DNA from: Planctomycetota bacterium
GTDB lineage: Bacteria > Planctomycetota > PUPC01 > JACPCR01
Assembly: GCA_027625095.1 (NCBI GenBank)
Contig: JAQBXN010000017.1
Span: 1-64,000 of the forward strand
DNA: 64,000 bases
Direction: 5' to 3'
Part shown: positions 53,650-63,477 of the stretch, piece after piece
Layout: the number at the start of each line of letters is the position of its first letter
Position numbering within the stretch: the stretch's first letter is position 1
Program-made: the position numbers and the translations under genes
Notes under the pieces: generated by a model
The model's database searches: none
Seen by the model: only the letters and a program-made list of their open reading frames with translations
What the model was told of the DNA's origin: nothing

Positions 53650-54996
53650 ATGTACTTCAGTGAAAATGGTTCCCTGATTCAGTTGACCTGCGACAGCGGA
53701 ACCAAACACTTCGCTGCACTCGATTTCAGAGACCGTCAACCAGACAGCTTCCCCCTTGTCCCTCAAGACACCTTGACTTCCAACGAAAAGAAAACTCTTG
53801 CCCTGACTGGTATCGGCCACTTTGGCTGCCATGTCGCGATGCTCGTCTTTCCCACGGCTGCCGTGATCATTGCAGAGGCAACCGGTTTGAAAAAGGAAGA
53901 GATATATCCCTGCATCTTCCCCTGTTATTTTCTATTCGGGATCTGCGCTCTCCCGATTGGTCTGTTGACCGACCGACTGCGTACGAACTGGGGTGTGAAG
54001 GCTGGCGCATTGGGCGTAGGCCCAGCTTTGATGCTCGTGGCTCTGGCCGATCCGGCCTCCAAGGTGGAGCTTACCACTGCACTGGCTCTCGTTGGGATTA
54101 TGGCCAGCATCTATCATCCTACCGGCATGAGTTTGATCTCAAGGGCGACGACCAGGCGAGGTACGTTGCTGGGCTTGAACGCGATTTGTGGCAGTGTCGG
54201 CATTGCTTTGGCCCCCATCCTTACTGAAATTGCTGCGATGCCTTTCGGATGGCGAGGCTCGTTTATCCTCCTTGGCCTCCTCCTTCTGGTGCTCGGTATT
54301 CCGGTAGCAATGCTCAAGATTGACGAAAGCCCGGTAAAGGAAACCTCGGCCGCGCCAGTGCATGGTCAGGGACGTATAGATCTGTTTTGCGTTCTACTGG
54401 TCGCCATGATGCTTGGTGGCCTGAGTTACCGGGCGAATGCTCTTTCCCTGCCGGGCTACTTAAAAGAGCGTTTGGGAACTGAGACAGGATTTGGAATCGT
54501 TACCGGTCTGCTCTTTTTCGTGGGCAGTATCGGGCAGATGTTTGGTGGCCGTCTGGCTGATCGGTATGACCTGCGTTTTCTGTATATGGCGTTCCACCTG
54601 GTCAGTATTCCATTCGCTCTCGCCATGTACGCGCTCATGGGCGTACCGCTCTGCTTCGTTGCCGGTGGCTTTATCTTCTGCAACCTGGGGATGCAGCCCA
54701 TTGAAAACAGCCTGGTCGCCAGGCTGACTCCCGAACGGATTCGTACGACCGCCTATGGAGTTAAATTCGTCTTCGTTTTTGGTGTGGGCTCATTCGCAGC
54801 TCTTGGCGTGCCTTTGTCTATCAAGGCCTACGACTCATTTGCACAGGTATATCTGGCTATTGCCGCCGTGGTCACAATGATGTTCCTTACGATTTGTGTC
54901 TTGACATACATGTCCCGCGGCAGGGCATTTATGAATGCAGATCTATCATCTCAGCCCAATCTAGTTCCCGATCAACCCAGCGTTCCCAATTTATGA
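53650..54996 (+). CDS. Major facilitator superfamily transporter
   Basis: 448 residues from ATG 53650, with a polar N-terminal stretch of about 40 residues. A later TTG near 53773 would remove this stretch. About 12 membrane helices are present, with the MFS loop motif GLLTDRLRTNWG between helices 2 and 3 and GGRLADRYDLRF in the second half. The last bases overlap the next gene by ATGA, so the transporter and the LarA-like enzyme probably serve the same organic acid. Confidence 0.9.
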   Translation: MYFSENGSLIQLTCDSGTKHFAALDFRDRQPDSFPLVPQDTLTSNEKKTLALTGIGHFGCHVAMLVFPTAAVIIAEATGLKKEEIYPCIFPCYFLFGICALPIGLLTDRLRTNWGVKAGALGVGPALMLVALADPASKVELTTALALVGIMASIYHPTGMSLISRATTRRGTLLGLNAICGSVGIALAPILTEIAAMPFGWRGSFILLGLLLLVLGIPVAMLKIDESPVKETSAAPVHGQGRIDLFCVLLVAMMLGGLSYRANALSLPGYLKERLGTETGFGIVTGLLFFVGSIGQMFGGRLADRYDLRFLYMAFHLVSIPFALAMYALMGVPLCFVAGGFIFCNLGMQPIENSLVARLTPERIRTTAYGVKFVFVFGVGSFAALGVPLSIKAYDSFAQVYLAIAAVVTMMFLTICVLTYMSRGRAFMNADLSSQPNLVPDQPSVPNL

Positions 54997-56297
54997 CGAC
55001 CTACCTATCAACTGGCAGCCCCGAAACAGTCATCACGCGAGACCAGCAGAGAGATCACCTGCAGAACGCCCTGGCGCAACTTGGAAGTCTGAAGCGGGTG
55101 CTCATCATTCCTCCTGATTTCACACGGTTTCATTCCGGCGCTGGTGAAATCACTGAAGACGTGTTCAAACTCTTGAACGGCAGCGCGGAGATCGACATCT
55201 TGCCCGCGCTGGGCACCCATTCGCCGATGACCGATGCCCAAATCAAAACGATGTTTGGTTCGGTTCCTCCTGGCAAGACTCACATTCACGATTGGAGAAA
55301 CGACCTGGTAAAGCTGGGGGAGGTGCCTGGTGAATTCGTATCCCGGATTTCCGGCGAACTTGTTGATTACTCGATCAACATTGAATTGAACCGGATGCTC
55401 ACTGATGGCAATTACGATCTGATTCTCTCAGTGGGCCAGGTAGTGCCACATGAGGTCATCGGGATGGCCAACCAGAATAAGAACATATTCGTGGGAGTTG
55501 GAGGTAAGGACACAATCAACAAGACGCATTTTCTCGGCGCGGTCGTCGGAATGGAAAACCTCATGGGCCGCAGTCAGACTGCGGTGCGAGCGGTGTTCAA
55601 TTATGCCGAAGAAAACTTCACCCGGGATCTGCCCATCATCTATGCCTTAACAGTGCGTGCTAACGATGAGAACGGCAAGCTGGTCACCCGTGGCCTTTAC
55701 ATCGGTGGAGGCATGGATTGTTTCAACGATGCCGCCCGCCTCAGCCAGCGAGTGAATCTCGATCTGCTCGACAAACCGCTGCGAAAGGTAGTGGTGTATC
55801 TGGATCCCGATGAATTCAAGAGCACCTGGCTCGGTAACAAGTCTGTCTACCGCACTCGCATGGCCATGGCCGACGCCGGAGAGATCATCGTTCTCGCGCC
55901 TGGCCTCAAAGAATTCGGCGAGGACAGGGAAATCGACCGGCTCATTCGCAAGTATGGATATAGAAGCACTCCGGAAACACTGGAAGCCGTGAAGCAGAAC
56001 GAAGAACTGGCAGCAAACCTGTCTGCCGCAGCCCACCTCATTCATGGCAGCAGCGAGGGCCGATTCAGCATCACTTACGCGCCCGGACACCTTTCCAAAG
56101 AGGAAATCGAAGGCGTGAATTTTCAATATGCGGACCTGGATCAGATGCTTGAAATATATGACCCCGGAAAACTCAGGGATGGGATCAATGTCATGCCCGA
56201 TGGCGATGAAATCTTCTATATCAGTAACCCTGCACTTGGCCTGTGGGCGCTGAAATCGCAGTTTGAAAGGGTGCCGGACAGGCCAGTGACGGATTGA
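54993..56297 (+). CDS. LarA-family (lactate-racemase-like, DUF2088) protein
   Basis: 434 residues from ATG 54993. The LarA N-terminal part shows PPDFTRFHSGAG, LGTHSPMT (family GTHR) and KTHIHDWRND, giving metal- and cofactor-site histidines. GVGGKDTINKTHFLG follows, then a C-terminal domain (VYLDPDEFKSTWLGNKSVYR). Characterised LarA needs a nickel-pincer nucleotide, and homologues racemise or epimerise 2-hydroxyacids; the substrate here is unknown. It is coupled to an MFS transporter. No larB, larC or larE genes are in view. Confidence 0.85.
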   Translation: MTTYLSTGSPETVITRDQQRDHLQNALAQLGSLKRVLIIPPDFTRFHSGAGEITEDVFKLLNGSAEIDILPALGTHSPMTDAQIKTMFGSVPPGKTHIHDWRNDLVKLGEVPGEFVSRISGELVDYSINIELNRMLTDGNYDLILSVGQVVPHEVIGMANQNKNIFVGVGGKDTINKTHFLGAVVGMENLMGRSQTAVRAVFNYAEENFTRDLPIIYALTVRANDENGKLVTRGLYIGGGMDCFNDAARLSQRVNLDLLDKPLRKVVVYLDPDEFKSTWLGNKSVYRTRMAMADAGEIIVLAPGLKEFGEDREIDRLIRKYGYRSTPETLEAVKQNEELAANLSAAAHLIHGSSEGRFSITYAPGHLSKEEIEGVNFQYADLDQMLEIYDPGKLRDGINVMPDGDEIFYISNPALGLWALKSQFERVPDRPVTD

Positions 56298-56321
56298 CTG
56301 GACGCGTGCTTTTGCTAGCAT
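56294..56321 (+). promoter_or_regulatory. Promoter of tRNA-Ser
   Basis: TTGACT (56294-56299), a 16-bp spacer and TAGCAT (56316-56321) lie 27 bp before the mature tRNA. The -35 box overlaps the stop codon of the LarA-like gene. Confidence 0.6.
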
Positions 56322-56348
56322 CCCGGCCTTGAAAATTTGGGCTGTTGC

Positions 56349-56442
56349 GGAGAGATGGCTGAGTGGCCGAAAGCGCATCATTGCTAATGATGTGAGGGGG
56401 TTCATACCTCCTCCGAGGGTTCGAATCCCTCTCTCTCCGCCA
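56349..56442 (+). tRNA. tRNA-Ser (anticodon GCU)
   Basis: The 94-nt cloverleaf has acceptor stem GGAGAGA/TCTCTCC, discriminator G, and genomically encoded CCA (56440-56442). The D-arm is GCT...AGC, the anticodon stem is CATCA/TGATG with GCT at 56383-56385, the variable arm is long as expected of class II serine tRNA, and the T-arm is GAGGG-TTCGAAT-CCCTC. It reads AGC and AGU codons. Confidence 0.97.
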
Positions 56443-56458
56443 GATTTAATATTTCCTC

Positions 56459-56494
56459 AAACGCCTTCAAACACACGCTTGAAGGCGTTTTTTT
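56459..56494 (+). terminator. Rho-independent terminator after tRNA-Ser
   Basis: AACGCCTTCAA and TTGAAGGCGTT form an 11-bp perfect stem with an 8-nt loop, followed by a run of seven T. It sits 17 bp past the tRNA 3' end. Confidence 0.9.
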
Positions 56495-56567
56495 GCTTCT
56501 GCAAATGCCGCCTATACAGCAGAATGCCGTCCCCTTGAAGTCATCCACGCCTTGAAAGGCCCAAACC

Positions 56568-56969
56568 ATGGAAGAGAAACCAAGACTCGCCCCGGAACTC
56601 GTGGAAGAATTCGTCCGCAATTCTCACGGCAGTTTTGAACGTGTGAAGGAGCTGATTGAGCAAGAGCCGACTTTGGTCAATGCCACCTGGGATTGGGGCA
56701 GGGGAGATTGGGAAACCGGCCTTGGCGCAGCATCTCATGTGGGCAGGCGCGAGATCGCACTCTTCCTGCTGGATCACGGCGCCAGGTTGGACATCTTTGC
56801 TGCCACGATGCTGGGCAAATTGGAAATCGTGAAGGCAACTCTTGAAGCATTTCCTGAAGCGCTGCACACCCCCGGTCCGCACGGGATTCCGCTGATAGTT
56901 CATGCCCAGATGGGCGGTGAAGAGGCGAGAGAGGTTCTGGAATTCATGCAGTCGCTGTCACAAGCTTGA
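56568..56969 (+). CDS. Small ankyrin-repeat protein
   Basis: 133 residues. Two to three ankyrin-like repeats are visible (ETGLGAASHVGRREIALFLL, DHGARLDIFAATMLGKLEIV), preceded by a helix (PELVEEFVRNSHGSFERVKEL). There is no signal peptide, so it is a cytoplasmic binding protein of unknown partner. It follows the tRNA terminator and is transcribed alone. Confidence 0.82.
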   Translation: MEEKPRLAPELVEEFVRNSHGSFERVKELIEQEPTLVNATWDWGRGDWETGLGAASHVGRREIALFLLDHGARLDIFAATMLGKLEIVKATLEAFPEALHTPGPHGIPLIVHAQMGGEEAREVLEFMQSLSQA

Positions 56970-57194
56970 TTCGCCGGCCTTTTCCTTTCAATGGAGTGGG
57001 CCTGGTATCGTCGGCGAAATAAAGAGGGGCGTTACGACGAAGCCTTTCCATCTTTTCGACAGGGGAGGCGATGTTCACGAAGTCCTTCGCCACCTGTTCA
57101 AGACAGAGCTAAGAGTGAGATTATGATGGAGGTTTTTAATAGCGCGACGTGCAGAAGTTTCAAAGGAAATCTCTCGCTAAGCGACGAGGCCACG

Positions 57195-57605
57195 TAGTGG
57201 TCTTTCCAGCCTGAAATTATAGGTCGATATAACCCCGTGGGGCGAAAACCCTGGTCTTTACCCAAATTTTCACAGGTAGGAGTTCTGTACGCCGAAGGCG
57301 TTAAACATCGTAGCCCAGGGTCAGCGAGCGACGAAGTCGTGAGCGTGAGCCTGGGATGTATTCAAAGTCACGATTCAACCCTGAAGGGGTTGCTTAACAA
57401 GAGATTGTGGAACCCTTACAGGGTTCAGGACTGTACTGCCTCAACCCCAGGGTAGCTCGCTACGCTCGCGACCCCTGGGCTACGTTGTTCAACGTCTTCG
57501 ACGTAAAGAAAAAAGCAGGGCGAAAACTCCCCCTCCCGGGGCTGCTGAAATGTCAGTATTCGATCTCAACATTGACCTGAAAAATAAGGCTGGAAAGACC
57601 ACATA
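57195..57605. repeat. 411-bp palindrome island with terminal inverted repeats
   Basis: The ends 57195-57212 (TAGTGGTCTTTCCAGCCT) and 57587-57605 are inverted; pairing continues imperfectly for about 36 bp each side. Inside lie CCCAGGG...CCTGGG structures at about 57313-57355 and 57446-57480 (CCCAGGGTAGCTCGC, as at 18764), AACCCTGAAGGGGTT and AACCCTTACAGGGTT hairpins. No coding sequence is convincing here or in 56970-57194. The right end is 3 bp from the stop codon of the DUF1501 gene. Confidence 0.65.
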
Positions 57606-57608
57606 GTC

Positions 57609-59066
57609 TCAGGCAAGAATTCCTTTTACTACCTTTCCATGCACATCCGTGAGCCGGTAGTCGCGGCCCTGATGCCGGTAGATCAATTTCTCGTGGTCAA
57701 TCCCCATGCAGTGCAGGATGGTCGCGTGAAAATCATGAACATGAACCGGATCTTTTACGATGTTGTAGCTGTAATCGTCAGTCTGCCCGTAGGTCACACC
57801 GCCCTTAATTCCACCGCCGGCCATCCAGACGGTGAAGCTGCGAGGGTGGTGATCACGGCCGTAGTTTGTGTCCGTAAGAGCGCCCTGCGAGTAGATCGTG
57901 CGGCCGAATTCTCCGCCCCAGATGACGAGTGTGTCTTCGAGCATGCCTCGCTGCTTCAGGTCTTTGATGAGGGCGGCCGAGCCCTGGTCCGTTTCCTTGG
58001 CGAGTTTGCGGATATTCGAAGGCAGCGCACTGTGATGATCCCATCCACGGTGAAAGACCTGAATGAATCGAACATCCCGTTCGGCCAGTCGCCGGGCAAG
58101 CAGGCAGCATGAGGCGAATGATCCGGGCTCGCGGGCGTCATCACCATAGAGTTTGAAAGTGCTTTCCGGCTCAGTGGATAAGTCGCTGAGTTCCGGAACG
58201 GATGTCTGCATCCGATAAGCCATCTCATAGGAAGCGATGCGCGTCCGGATCTCGGGATCTCCGGTCGACTCTAGTTGTTTCTTGTTCAGCGCGGCAAGGG
58301 TATCCAGCATTTTGCGACGATCCTTGTCGGGCGTGCCGGCTGGATCGTTCAGGTAAAGAATCGGATCGCCTTGTGATCGGAATTTCACGCCCTGGTGATT
58401 CGAAGGCAGGAAGCCGCTGCCCCAAAGCCTGTCATAGATAGGTTGAGCCTGGCCGTATGTGTTTTTGGACAGGAGTACTACAAAGGCAGGCAAATCCTTG
58501 TTTTCGCTGCCGAGGCCATAGCTGAACCACGAACCGATACTGGGACGTCCCGGTTGCTGATTTCCACTCTGAAAGAAGGTGATCGCTGGATCATGGTTGA
58601 TGGCCTGAGTATGCATGGATTTGATGAATGCAATGTCGTCCACGGCGCCGGCGGTATGAGGCATCAGTTCGCTTACCCATGCCCCGGACTGCCCATGCCG
58701 TTTGAACTCGAAGATTGGGCTGGCGATCGGAAAAGATTTCTGGCCAGCGGTCATTCCAGTCAGCCGTTGTCCGGCTCGAACGGAGTCCGGCAGTTCTGTC
58801 CCCCTGAGTTTCTCGAAGCTTTCGTGATAATCGAACAAATCCATCTGGGAAGGAGCGCCGGATTGCAACAGATAGATGACCCGCTTCGCTTTACCTGCAA
58901 AATTTGGAAAACCGCCAATTCCTCCAGCAAAAAGGTCTGGGTTGGTTAGTGAAGAGAGAGCGATTGTTCCGATACCAGTGCTGGCCCTGTTGAAGAACTG
59001 TCGGCGAGTCAAGTCGAGTGGATGGCTGTCCATATCTGATTGATTTTTTAAAACGGATGGATTCAT
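57609..59066 (-). CDS. DUF1501 (sulfatase-like) Tat-exported protein
   Basis: 485 residues. A Tat-type leader is present (LTRRQFFNRASTGIGTIAL). The DUF1501 pattern with alkaline-phosphatase-fold motifs follows: LLQSGAPSQMDLFDYH, HTQAINHDPAITFFQSG, GGEFGRTIYSQG, GRDHHPRSFTVWMAGGG and HHQ-like metal residues near the end (YRHQGRDYRL). DUF1501 genes pair with PSD1-type DUF1549/DUF1553 genes across planctomycetes and relatives; here the partner is 11 bp upstream. The function of the pair is not established. Confidence 0.93.
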   Translation of the reverse strand: MNPSVLKNQSDMDSHPLDLTRRQFFNRASTGIGTIALSSLTNPDLFAGGIGGFPNFAGKAKRVIYLLQSGAPSQMDLFDYHESFEKLRGTELPDSVRAGQRLTGMTAGQKSFPIASPIFEFKRHGQSGAWVSELMPHTAGAVDDIAFIKSMHTQAINHDPAITFFQSGNQQPGRPSIGSWFSYGLGSENKDLPAFVVLLSKNTYGQAQPIYDRLWGSGFLPSNHQGVKFRSQGDPILYLNDPAGTPDKDRRKMLDTLAALNKKQLESTGDPEIRTRIASYEMAYRMQTSVPELSDLSTEPESTFKLYGDDAREPGSFASCCLLARRLAERDVRFIQVFHRGWDHHSALPSNIRKLAKETDQGSAALIKDLKQRGMLEDTLVIWGGEFGRTIYSQGALTDTNYGRDHHPRSFTVWMAGGGIKGGVTYGQTDDYSYNIVKDPVHVHDFHATILHCMGIDHEKLIYRHQGRDYRLTDVHGKVVKGILA

Positions 59067-59077
59067 GATCTGGTGGG

Positions 59078-62000
59078 CTAGTTTTTGGTAATCGCTTCAT
59101 CAAGATTGAGCAGGACTCGTGCGATCACTGTGGTTGCGGCGAGTTCGGGCAGATTCAGTTCATTCGAATGTTCCGTATCTCCTACCTTCAGCAACGCCGC
59201 AACTGCGACGGCGTCTTGCTCAAAACGGGCTCGTTCCGAATCAAACAACTCCTTCATTAGATTTTCTTCTTCATTGCTTGGTTTTCGCCCGAGGGCAGTT
59301 CGGTAAGCGAATCCAAGTCGCAATTCAAAACTCTGGCCGCCCTCCCTCAGAATCCGTTCGGCAAATTGCCTTGCGGCTTCGACAAACTGCGGGTCATTGA
59401 GCAGCACAAGGGATTGGAGTGGTGTATTTGTTCGGGAGCGAGTCGCTGTGCAGAATTCCCGGTCCGGCGCGTCAAAAATTTTCATTGGAGGAGGCGGAGA
59501 GGTGCGTTTCCAGAATGTGTAGAGGCTTCGCCTGTAAAGCTCGCTGCCGGCGCTTACCTTGTATATCTGCATGTAACCAGGCCGATTGTTCAGCTCGACC
59601 CAGAGGCCGGCCGGCTGGTAAGGGAAGACGCCGGGGCCGCCAAGCGTCTCGGTCAGTAATCCGCTGACCGCCAGGGCGCTGTCACGGATGGTCTCGGCAT
59701 CCATGCGCAACCGTGGTCCGCGGGCGAGGAGGCGATTTTCGGGGTCGAGGGTGTAGAGATCTTTGGAGACGTTCGATGACTGCCGGTAGGTGGCCGAAGT
59801 TACGATGAACTCCTGTAGGGCTTTGATATCCCAGCCGGAGTCAATGAACGTCATCGCCAGCCAGTCCAGGAGTTCCGGATGAGAGGGCAGTTCAGCCTGC
59901 GAGCCGAAGTCATCAATCGTCTTAACTATGCCGACGCCAAAATACTTCATCCAATAGCGATTCACCGTGACACGGCTCGTGAGCGGGTGGCCCGGATCGG
60001 TCAGCCACTTTGCTAGCCCAAGACGATTCGCCGGCGCGTCTTTCGGCAAAGGCGGCAGTGATGCCGGGATGCTGGCTATGACTTTTTCGCCCTGCTGATC
60101 GTATTGCCCACGATTGAGCAAATAGGTTTCCCGCATCCCGGGATTTTCCTGCATGACGAGAGTGCTCGGGAGGCTCTTCAGGACCTCCTGCTTACCTGTT
60201 TCGAGAGTCCTTACCTTTTCTACCAACACTCGAACCTTTGGATGGCCGGTTTCGTAAATGAAATAATCTCGAATTTTGTTCCTCTGCGCCTCTGTCCGTT
60301 TGTCCGCATCGATGCCGGCAATGGAGAATATTTCGGCCGGCAATTTTGAGCGGATAGAAAGGCATTCGTCCGCCGTGATTGAAATACGGAAACGGGCCAG
60401 GGATGCAGCAGGTGGCTTGCTGTTATGCTCAAGACGAATTTGCAGCAAGTCGTCCTTCTTCAGAACCGTTGCTTCTGCAGCGATGAATGTGGCGTGGATT
60501 GGCTTATTCAGAGCGCCCCGGTTCGACCAGCCCGTCCCGCCTTTCAGAATTGAATCAATGGGGAACTCCGCTGAAGAATGGGACGCGAATGCATTTGCCA
60601 ACTCTATAGAATGAGTGCCATCGAGTGAGGCGGACTGACTTACCGGTGCCGCCCGCGGCATGCTGGTCTTCCACACGGGCTGTCTCTCTTCATTGAGCAC
60701 TGAAACGATTATGTTGTCGAGCCGTTCGCGGCAGCAGTCCGTTCGATTCCAAAGAACGATTTTTTCAATCGGATACGTGTCCTTAAGATCCACTTCCCAC
60801 CACGGATCCTTTTCACTGTCGGTGTGCGTGATTGAACGCCCTGAATAAACCCCGTTTGTATTGCCGTCGATTCCAAACTTGGCCAGACCGCCATACCCGG
60901 TCGAGGATTGCTTTGCTACGCCTTTCGGGCCTACGTTAGTTCCTTCGCTGAATATCTGCACTTCTGCAATCTGCAGCCAGCGTGTGCCGGTTGCATCTAC
61001 GCGGACGTAGCGTCCTGCCGTTTGTGTTTGCTTTTCGCGGGCAATGGTGGCGGAGAAACCGGTCAGTACAAAGCTGCCATCTGCTCCGCGGCCGCTGGCC
61101 TTGATGGGATGATTTTCATCTGGCAACGCTTCGAGTTGGAGGCCGGTGATTTTGCCTTGATAAGGAAACCGCAGCTTGTAGGTCTCCTTTTCGACAGACT
61201 CACCGCGGGAGCTGACTGTGCCGTCTGCATCGATCTCGAACTCTGTTTCAGAATTGGATTCAACCGAATCGGGCTTGAGCGTTTCCCACTCGACAGGAGC
61301 GAGAATTTGTTTCTCCCAGGCCTCTTGTTCAGAGCCGAGAGTCGCAGCGACTTTATCGACTTCCGAAATGGCGGCGGCAATTTCGGAATCAATGCGCTTG
61401 AGTTGGTCGCGATGCCACATGGACGGCGCTTTGAGATTTGGGGTAAAGCCATTCAGCCCGCGCTCGGGCACCTGGTTGAAGAAGGCGAACAGTTGATAAA
61501 ACTCCTTCTGGGTAATCGGATCGTATTTATGATCATGGCAGCGGGCACAACCCAGTGAGAGCCCCATCCAAACCGTACCGGTGGTTACAACCCGGTCCAT
61601 CACATACTCGGTTCGATACTCTTCATCGATGACGCCGCCCTCGATAGTGATACCGTGATTGCGGTTGAAGCCGGTCGCCAGGCGCTGGTCGGGTGTGGCC
61701 TCAGGCAGCAGGTCGCCTGCGAGTTGCTCGATGGTGAACTGATTAAAAGGCATGTTCTTGTTGTACGCCTCGATCACCCAATCCCTCCAGGCCCACTGGG
61801 TGCGCGGATTGTCGTATTGGTAACCATTGGTATCCGCATACCGGGCAAGGTCGAGCCAGTAGCGGGCCATGTGCTCACCATAATGCGGCGATTTCAGCAG
61901 ACGCTTCACGACCCTTTCGTAGGCGTCCTGGCTCTGGTCTTTGAGAAAATCATCAATCTCTCCGATGGCTGGAGGAAGACCAGTGAGATCAAGAGTGACA

Positions 62001-62527
62001 CGACGGATGATGGTCTCTTTGTCCGCAGCAGGGGATGGTTTGAGCCCCTCTTCTTCAAGGCGTCGAAGCACGAACCGGTCGATCGGGTTACGTACCCACT
62101 TACCTTCCTCCGCCACTGGCGTCTTCGGTATCTTGGGCGGCACGAACGACCACAGGCCCTCGTATTCAGCGCCCTGCTCAATCCATTTCTTCAATAGAGC
62201 TGTCTGATGATTATTCAGTTTCCGGCGAAAGTCTGAAGGTGGCATCCGTTCGTCTGTGTCCGGGTGAGTGATGCGTTTAAACAGAAGACTCTCAGCCGGT
62301 TTTCCTGGAATGATCGGAACGCCATCTTTGCGTTGGCCAAAGATACCTTCTCTGGTGTCAAGGCGAAGTTTCGCCTTTCGCTGGGCCTGGTCAGGGCCGT
62401 GACATTCAAAGCAGTTGTTCGACAGAATCGGTCGAATGTGACGATTGAAGTCGATCCTGTCAGGTAGCTGCTGTGCGCATGCTATGGAGGCAACTAGACA
62501 GAGGAGCAGATAGGTCTTGGTTTTCAT
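59078..62527 (-). CDS. PSD1-type cytochrome c / DUF1549 / DUF1553 protein with discoidin-like domain
   Basis: 1149 residues from ATG 62527 with signal peptide MKTKTYLLLCLVASIACA. In order: a planctomycete-type cytochrome c motif CFECH near the N-terminus, DUF1549 (RFVLRRLEEEGLKPSP, YWLDLARYADTNGYQYDN, CARCHDHKYDP), a central F5/8 type C (discoidin-like) insert (YVRVDATGTRWLQIAEVQIF, WWEVDLKDTYPIEKIVLWNR), and DUF1553 (LTSRVTVNRYWMKYFGVGIV, TNTPLQSLVLLNDPQFVEAA). It is exported and probably acts on a surface or extracellular glycan with the DUF1501 partner (inference). Confidence 0.93.
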   Translation of the reverse strand: MKTKTYLLLCLVASIACAQQLPDRIDFNRHIRPILSNNCFECHGPDQAQRKAKLRLDTREGIFGQRKDGVPIIPGKPAESLLFKRITHPDTDERMPPSDFRRKLNNHQTALLKKWIEQGAEYEGLWSFVPPKIPKTPVAEEGKWVRNPIDRFVLRRLEEEGLKPSPAADKETIIRRVTLDLTGLPPAIGEIDDFLKDQSQDAYERVVKRLLKSPHYGEHMARYWLDLARYADTNGYQYDNPRTQWAWRDWVIEAYNKNMPFNQFTIEQLAGDLLPEATPDQRLATGFNRNHGITIEGGVIDEEYRTEYVMDRVVTTGTVWMGLSLGCARCHDHKYDPITQKEFYQLFAFFNQVPERGLNGFTPNLKAPSMWHRDQLKRIDSEIAAAISEVDKVAATLGSEQEAWEKQILAPVEWETLKPDSVESNSETEFEIDADGTVSSRGESVEKETYKLRFPYQGKITGLQLEALPDENHPIKASGRGADGSFVLTGFSATIAREKQTQTAGRYVRVDATGTRWLQIAEVQIFSEGTNVGPKGVAKQSSTGYGGLAKFGIDGNTNGVYSGRSITHTDSEKDPWWEVDLKDTYPIEKIVLWNRTDCCRERLDNIIVSVLNEERQPVWKTSMPRAAPVSQSASLDGTHSIELANAFASHSSAEFPIDSILKGGTGWSNRGALNKPIHATFIAAEATVLKKDDLLQIRLEHNSKPPAASLARFRISITADECLSIRSKLPAEIFSIAGIDADKRTEAQRNKIRDYFIYETGHPKVRVLVEKVRTLETGKQEVLKSLPSTLVMQENPGMRETYLLNRGQYDQQGEKVIASIPASLPPLPKDAPANRLGLAKWLTDPGHPLTSRVTVNRYWMKYFGVGIVKTIDDFGSQAELPSHPELLDWLAMTFIDSGWDIKALQEFIVTSATYRQSSNVSKDLYTLDPENRLLARGPRLRMDAETIRDSALAVSGLLTETLGGPGVFPYQPAGLWVELNNRPGYMQIYKVSAGSELYRRSLYTFWKRTSPPPPMKIFDAPDREFCTATRSRTNTPLQSLVLLNDPQFVEAARQFAERILREGGQSFELRLGFAYRTALGRKPSNEEENLMKELFDSERARFEQDAVAVAALLKVGDTEHSNELNLPELAATTVIARVLLNLDEAITKN

Positions 62528-62583
62528 ACTGAATTCTGAAAGGGCTTCTGTTGAGCAACAGATAATAGAGAACGCTAAGGAGT

Positions 62584-63213
62584 TCACATGCCCCGAATGC
62601 ACTTGACTGCAAATACGGGATCACGGGCATCCGGGCCTGAAGGGGAGCGATCAAGCGACTCGATCTCGACGAATTTATCTGACCCCGTTGCATAGGCCCG
62701 TACGATCTGATCGTGCTGAGCATCATCTGAATAACACCACAATCGGACAGCCTTGGTGGGAAAGCATCGATTCGAAAAGGTGACCAGAAACGGGCAGTCA
62801 GGTCTGAGGATACGGCCCACTTCAGTGAAGACTTCCACAGCCCTCACCAGGTACTGGACGCTGACAGTGCAGACAACACCATCGAACGATGCATCCTCGA
62901 AGGGAAGTGATGGCTCAAGATTCAGATTGTGAATCAAGAACCGATCGAGCTGAGGGTTGTCCTCCATTTCGACCGCATTCATGCCAAGACCAACCACTTC
63001 CTCGAAGTCGGCATCTTCCGGAAGATGTGATCTCCAACTGCTCATAAGATCGAGAATTCGCCCGCGAGGCGGCAGAAATTCTCGATAGAGATCACGAACA
63101 GCTTCGATGGCCGGTTCATCAATATGAACGACCTTGCGTGGCTCCTGAAAAAAGATCTCGTCTTCACTTTCATCCTGGCGCGTAAATGAATTTGGTGGGA
63201 AGAGATTGGACAT
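62584..63213 (-). CDS. Class I SAM-dependent methyltransferase-like protein
   Basis: 209 residues from ATG 63213. ILDLMSSWRSHLP replaces the usual D-x-G-x-G-x-G motif I, followed by VVGLGMNAVEM (motif II), FDGVVCTVSVQYL (motif IV) and a post-IV RILRPDCPFLVTFS. This is the UbiE/Methyltransf_11-like fold with an altered AdoMet loop (no glycines after DL), seen in a subgroup of bacterial homologues. The substrate is unknown. It is divergent from the LexA-like gene; the 324-bp gap holds the operator described next and nothing else recognised. Confidence 0.78.
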   Translation of the reverse strand: MSNLFPPNSFTRQDESEDEIFFQEPRKVVHIDEPAIEAVRDLYREFLPPRGRILDLMSSWRSHLPEDADFEEVVGLGMNAVEMEDNPQLDRFLIHNLNLEPSLPFEDASFDGVVCTVSVQYLVRAVEVFTEVGRILRPDCPFLVTFSNRCFPTKAVRLWCYSDDAQHDQIVRAYATGSDKFVEIESLDRSPSGPDARDPVFAVKCIRGM

Positions 63214-63477
63214 CGTCAATGTATCCAGAGTCGCGAAGCGAGGGTAATGAACAGTTAAATAGCTCCCGGCGTGACCACTTCAACCAAAGGCTGCCTTACG
63301 GCCTCAATCGTAGCAGCGGCGTTGCACCGCAGAGCAGGCAACCGAAGGTCGTCTCCTGAACTGCAGCGGGACGCATCTACCAAAGATTCCCGCGCACGGC
63401 GAAGTTTTAGCTTCAGACTCCCATTATGGATAGCAACCCGCCATACGGATAGACAACAAAGAAAATCCACTTTCCAC

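Noticed and set aside
56902-57455. Short frames between the ankyrin gene and the DUF1501 gene
   Set aside because: They cross the terminal-repeat island or are shadows of it; no domain or start signal supports them.
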